Below are positions 60,890 through 64,000 of a DNA stretch of 64,000 nt, piece by piece. The notes under the pieces are model-generated. The model made no database searches. It had not been told where the DNA came from and saw only the letters and a list, made by a program, of their open reading frames with translations. The stretch covers positions 76,518,073 through 76,582,072 of the forward strand of contig CP154954.1 in NCBI GenBank assembly GCA_039621445.1. The letters are read 5' to 3'. The DNA comes from Euglena gracilis (taxonomy: Eukaryota > Euglenida > Euglenophyceae > Euglenales). Each line of letters begins with the position of its first letter. Within the stretch, counting starts at the first letter, position 1. The position numbers were made by a program, and so were the translations under genes.

Positions 60890-60988
60890 ACGCCGGGAGG
60901 TGCCTGCTGCGGGCGCAAACACTGAGCACAAAACCCAGTTCGTGTTTTGTGCTCAGTGTCCGTGCCTGTAGCAGGCACCCCCCGGCGT
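60890..60988. repeat. 99-bp hairpin upstream of the GC-rich exon
   Basis: Arms of about 45 bp (ACGCCGGGAGGTGCCTGC... pairing with ...GCAGGCACCCCCCGGCGT), core stem ACACTGAGCACAAAAC / GTTTTGTGCTCAGTGT and a 9-base loop (60935-60943). Lies about 60 bp upstream of the exon acceptor on the minus strand, so within its intron. Typical of a MITE-sized foldback. Confidence 0.85.
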
Positions 60989-61208
60989 CTTTGAGCAGGA
61001 AAAAAAACAGCATTTTTTTGTTCGGATCGCGGCACCTTCACCGGCCCAACCCCCCCTGTCTGAATATTTTGCCGCCTCTCTGGTGGCCTTTTGCAAACTC
61101 CCCCCAAATAAATTTGCTTGGTGGACCAATCTTTTTGGCTGCCCCCCTGCAAAGTTATTTGGGAAATAGCCAATACGATTGATGGATTGATTTACCACCA
61201 AAGCATTT

Positions 61209-61254
61209 GACACCAAATTGCTTTTAGGAAGCTTCCTAAAAGCAATTTAGTGTC
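61209..61254. repeat. 46-bp loopless palindrome
   Basis: GACACCAAATTGCTTTTAGG, then AAGCTT at the centre, then its mirror, with a single mismatched pair. Confidence 0.9.
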
Positions 61255-62281
61255 AACTGCTAATTTCGCTGATAAGGTCAGCTGCCTAAGTGGAAATTGT
61301 CACCTGACGATATGACAGATGAAAGCGGGCCCAGGGTAAAATCATCACTCGCGAGAAAGTAGCAAGACAATGAAGAGACAACCTTGGGGATTTCGACCCA
61401 ACATCCCAAAAAAAAATTCTTCAACATGCAAATGCATGCATGTTGCAAATTTTGAAAACCTGGAAAATGTTAAAGAAAACCAGCTGTGACATGTCAGGGT
61501 AGTGCAAATCAAGGTGAAATTCCAATGTGACGAGTCAGCCTGGGTGACAACTCCCGGACTCGAAGGTGACAACCTCATGGGATGACAATTTTCTGTGGGG
61601 GGGTGCGCATGACAAAGACGAAGTCCTGGGATGTGTCTAGCGTACGCAAAGCTAATAAGCCAACGCTCAGATGTATGCAAGGACAGAATATTTTACACAT
61701 AAAAAAAGTGAGAATTTGCTCAGGCGGTGCACTACCTGGAGCCTTCAGCTTGGTGCAGAAAGCAACTGTCATCCTCCAATGCAGGCCAGTCGGAGGCCGA
61801 ACTTGACTCACAATTGGCCACAGGACGCCGCTGACGACCGAGTCTCTGAAAGATTGCAGCCGAAATTATATTCCCCCCGAAAGATTCTTTGCTCGGACGA
61901 AATTCGGTCCTGTGGGGGATAATTATTTGGGGGGGGGTATTTCGCAATATTCTGGCAATCTTGGGTGTATACTTTTACCGCAAAATGCATTGTATCTACG
62001 TTGAACACCATCAAAACCCAGGGCAGGTGAAATATTCCTCCATTTTCAGTCTGAACCACAAATATGGTTCCAGTTCCCAGGAAATTCCTATTTTTCTGTC
62101 ATACAGGTGAGACAATTTTGAAAGCCAGTCACTCACTCAACTCCCTGGGATAGATGGCATGCAAAAATATCCAGGTCCCAAAAATGACGCAATTTTCCCC
62201 ACCGTTTCACCCAGGAAACCGCCAGCCCCCTTCTTCTCAGGATGTAGTTCACATCGGGCTTGGAAATGGCACCTGTTAGCA
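61255..62281. other. probable intron sequence, possible weak exon near 61.75-61.85 kb
   Basis: A minus frame (SQVRPPTGLHWRMTVAFCTK, 61811-61750) is mildly protein-like with a GT donor after it (CCAG|GTAGTG). Not strong enough to call. A G-run occurs at 61929. Confidence 0.3.
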
Positions 62282-62427
62282 TTAAAAGAAAAAAGTTTTG
62301 CTGACGGCCGAGAAATTGAGGTACTTGAAGCCCAAGGAAGGGCCCTGGCCCCACTCCTCCAGCCGCTGGAACGCCTTCTCGGGGGGCAGCATTGCCAGGA
62401 CGTCCGCCACGACCAGCACACTTCCTA
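62282..62427 (-). CDS. candidate terminal exon, unknown protein
   Basis: From acceptor TTTTGTCAG to TAA (62282-62284). Reads GSVLVVADVLAMLPPEKAFQ, then RLEEWGQGPSLGFKYLNFSA, with strong G/C-ending codon bias. No family recognised. Same strand as the exon at 60614-60832, but both end in stops, so they are separate genes or alternative ends. Confidence 0.5.
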
Positions 62428-63335
62428 CTGACAAAAGCCTGGATGCCTTTTTATGTTCCTAAAAAGCAACATATCAGTTAGTTCTGCAGCTGGAAGCATC
62501 CTTGGCCCTAATAACGCTAATCTCATAACCATGAAATTGCATTTGTGAACAATTTTGATTCGTTCAATTGTTCTTTGAGACGATATTTTCTGTTAAAAAA
62601 GAATTAGGGTCAGGGTCAGGGTCAGTTGCAATTGGAAACAATATTGCATGTGGGCATGAAGGCACAAGCCAAGGCGGAGGCACCCCCTCCCCGGGTAACA
62701 ACAACCACTCCCAAAACTTTCAGGCAGTTCCTGCCTGGGAAAACAACATGGTGCAAGCAACAAGGGGCTCGTTTCAACGAACCCCTTGAATTTAAACTTT
62801 GACAAGGTTCATTCAGACGGAAAATGTGGGTAGCCGTCGGAGGTGCCATCCCGCAGGTTGCAGGATAATAACAATTTTTTTATAAAGAGGAGATCAAACC
62901 TGCTCCCTCTACAGATCTTTGAAACTGAGAGAATTTGGACATCTTGTGTGGTTGAAGAAAAGAAGATTTATTTAAGGAGATCATCCCACTCCGTCTGTTC
63001 ATGTCAGTTAATTTTGCAACGTCACGTGCATGTGGACCGTGGTCCAAATCCCTCCAGAACGTTTGGATAATATCATCAATTTGATAGCATAACAATAATG
63101 CAATAATACAAAAATACAGAGGATGGTTAGGACGAAAAAAAAAAGGAAATTAAAATGGAGTGGGTTTTTTTATACAGGAAACGGGTTTTGGGCTGAAATC
63201 TAACACACAAATAAGCACAAATCATCAACTCTGATCAAATCAAACACTTAGCTTTTTTGGATTGCTTGGAGCCTGCTCAGTTAAAAGGGTCATCCCGGGT
63301 CCAGAATACTCGAAGAACCTGGAGGAGGTATTGGA
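62428..63335. other. non-coding, nothing recognised
   Basis: Contains AGGGTCAGGGTCAGGGTCAG (62605-62624), a short TCAGGG variant of the telomere repeat. No gene supported. Confidence 0.35.
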
Positions 63336-63695
63336 TCATGTTATCAAGCTGGGGTAGTTTCCCAAAAAAAACTTTAAAAAGTTTTTTGATTGGAATCCGC
63401 AAATAAAATGTGAATCACATGAAAATAAGTGAGAAAAGTGCTTCCTGAAAAGAGGGCCTTGGGTGTGGAGCAGAACAGTGCTTTGTCTGTTTGATGAGTG
63501 GCTGCCAGAAATAGGAAGCCCACAATCCACAACTGCAGTCCCATGGATGGAGTCAAATATGGCATGCACATCTTCTGCTGTGCAGCCTGACATCTGATGC
63601 TGCAGAAAAGGAGGGAGGAGCACAATCAGCAACAGCGGCCCCTTGTGAACGGAGTCAAAGGTAGCATGTGCAACTTCCATCATGCAGTCTGACAT
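63336..63695 (-). CDS. hypothetical protein with two related ~30-residue repeats
   Basis: 119-residue frame from an ATG at 63695. Repeat 1: MSDCMMEVAHATFDSVHKGP; repeat 2: MSGCTAEDVHAIFDSIHGTA. The C-terminal part has no recognisable features. Because each repeat starts at a possible splice acceptor, the real gene may use them as separate exons. No family recognised. Confidence 0.35.
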   Translation of the reverse strand: MSDCMMEVAHATFDSVHKGPLLLIVLLPPFLQHQMSGCTAEDVHAIFDSIHGTAVVDCGLPISGSHSSNRQSTVLLHTQGPLFRKHFSHLFSCDSHFICGFQSKNFLKFFLGNYPSLIT

Positions 63696-63705
63696 CTACA
63701 GTGCA
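63515..63705 (-). repeat. diverged ~100-bp tandem duplication, possibly duplicated exons
   Basis: 63521-63610 and 63621-63710 are related at a 100-bp period. On the minus strand each begins right after an AG (TGTAG|ATGTCAGACTGC and CATCAG|ATGTCAGGCTGC) and reads MS(D/G)C....E(V/D)(A)HA.FDS(V/I)H. Conservation of the peptide pattern despite many base changes suggests coding. The minus frame is open across both (63336-63695). Confidence 0.6.
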
Positions 63706-63710
63706 AAAGC

Positions 63711-64000
63711 GGATACCGATATCCAGGGGAGGGTGGAAATGTGGAACGCGGCCCCTAAAAATATGCAATGCAAAAAAAATGCAAAAAAAATTCCTTTGTT
63801 GCTTCCGTTGCTTAGCAACCCCCGGGGGTCCAGCAGAGGCTGGAAAATTTAGGCTGGCTGGAAAAAAAGCTGTCTCCTGACTCCCCCCCATACTGGGGGG
63901 GGAATTGAAGCTAGATAAAATTAGATAAAATTAGAACCGACAAAATTGGAAGCCGAAAAAAATTGTGCCAAACCTGAAAATGGCCCGGAAAAAATTGGCA
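63711..64000. other. window end, nothing recognised
   Basis: Low-complexity A and G/C runs (ATGCAAAAAAAATGCAAAAA near 63768, AGATAAAATTAGATAAAATT near 63913). Confidence 0.4.

Noticed and set aside
62600-62625. Second interstitial telomere (TCAGGG repeats)
   Set aside because: Only three units of a variant sequence; could be chance.

Overview
The window looks like nuclear DNA of a eukaryote. It has no dense co-directional genes and no bacterial operons. It carries TTAGGG telomere-type repeats, SINEs with RNA polymerase III A and B boxes, an LTR retrotransposon, DIRS-like (tyrosine-recombinase) retroelements, foldback and inverted-repeat elements, and short GC-rich stretches of good coding quality bounded by plausible GT/AG splice sites inside long non-coding DNA. 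I cannot name the species. A repeat-rich protist or alga is my guess, from TTAGGG repeats together with DIRS elements and long introns, but an animal-lineage genome is not excluded.

Positions 1-34280 are a head-to-tail tandem array. One ~12.4-kb unit is present as copy A (1-12407), copy B (12408-30635) and the first 3.6 kb of copy C (30636-34280). Read on the plus strand, the unit is a decayed DIRS-like retroelement: Gag-like GQ-rich protein, reverse transcriptase (RT) with YLDD, RNase H (RH), a degenerate NPPW methyltransferase-like (MT) domain, then a tyrosine recombinase (YR) that lies at the start of the next unit. Several things interrupt it. A 1.02-kb dimeric tRNA-Val-like SINE sits in the recombinase gene with a 5-bp target duplication. 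A ~3.9-kb segment sits in the RT gene and carries an intact antisense NPPW protein and an unusual array of a ~30-bp motif. A duplicated ~1.65-kb segment carries a second NPPW protein. An interstitial telomere tract and a broken antisense coiled-coil gene lie between recombinase and Gag. All copies share the SINE at the same site, so the array grew by duplication of an already interrupted element. Copy B alone later received a 5840-bp LTR element with apparently identical LTRs, a CCGG target duplication and no pol gene.

From 34281 to about 38380 the array passes into a different, better preserved DIRS-like element (Gag, RT, RH, MT, YR with the R...HxxR...Y signature), followed by short inverted-repeat-like sequence shared with the unit.

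From 38.4 kb to the end the DNA is largely single-copy and probably genic, with exons far apart. Candidates include an F-box-like exon (minus, ~40.0 kb) and unidentified exons at 39.1, 43.5, 44.7, 52.7, 52.9, 53.1, 60.7, 62.3 and 63.6 kb. Embedded are a ~940-bp near-perfect palindrome (56083-57022), a 3002-bp element with terminal inverted repeats and a TTGCA target duplication (57350-60351) packed with GCGCAAATGCGC-type palindromes, hairpins, short tandem repeats and A/T-tract phased sequence.
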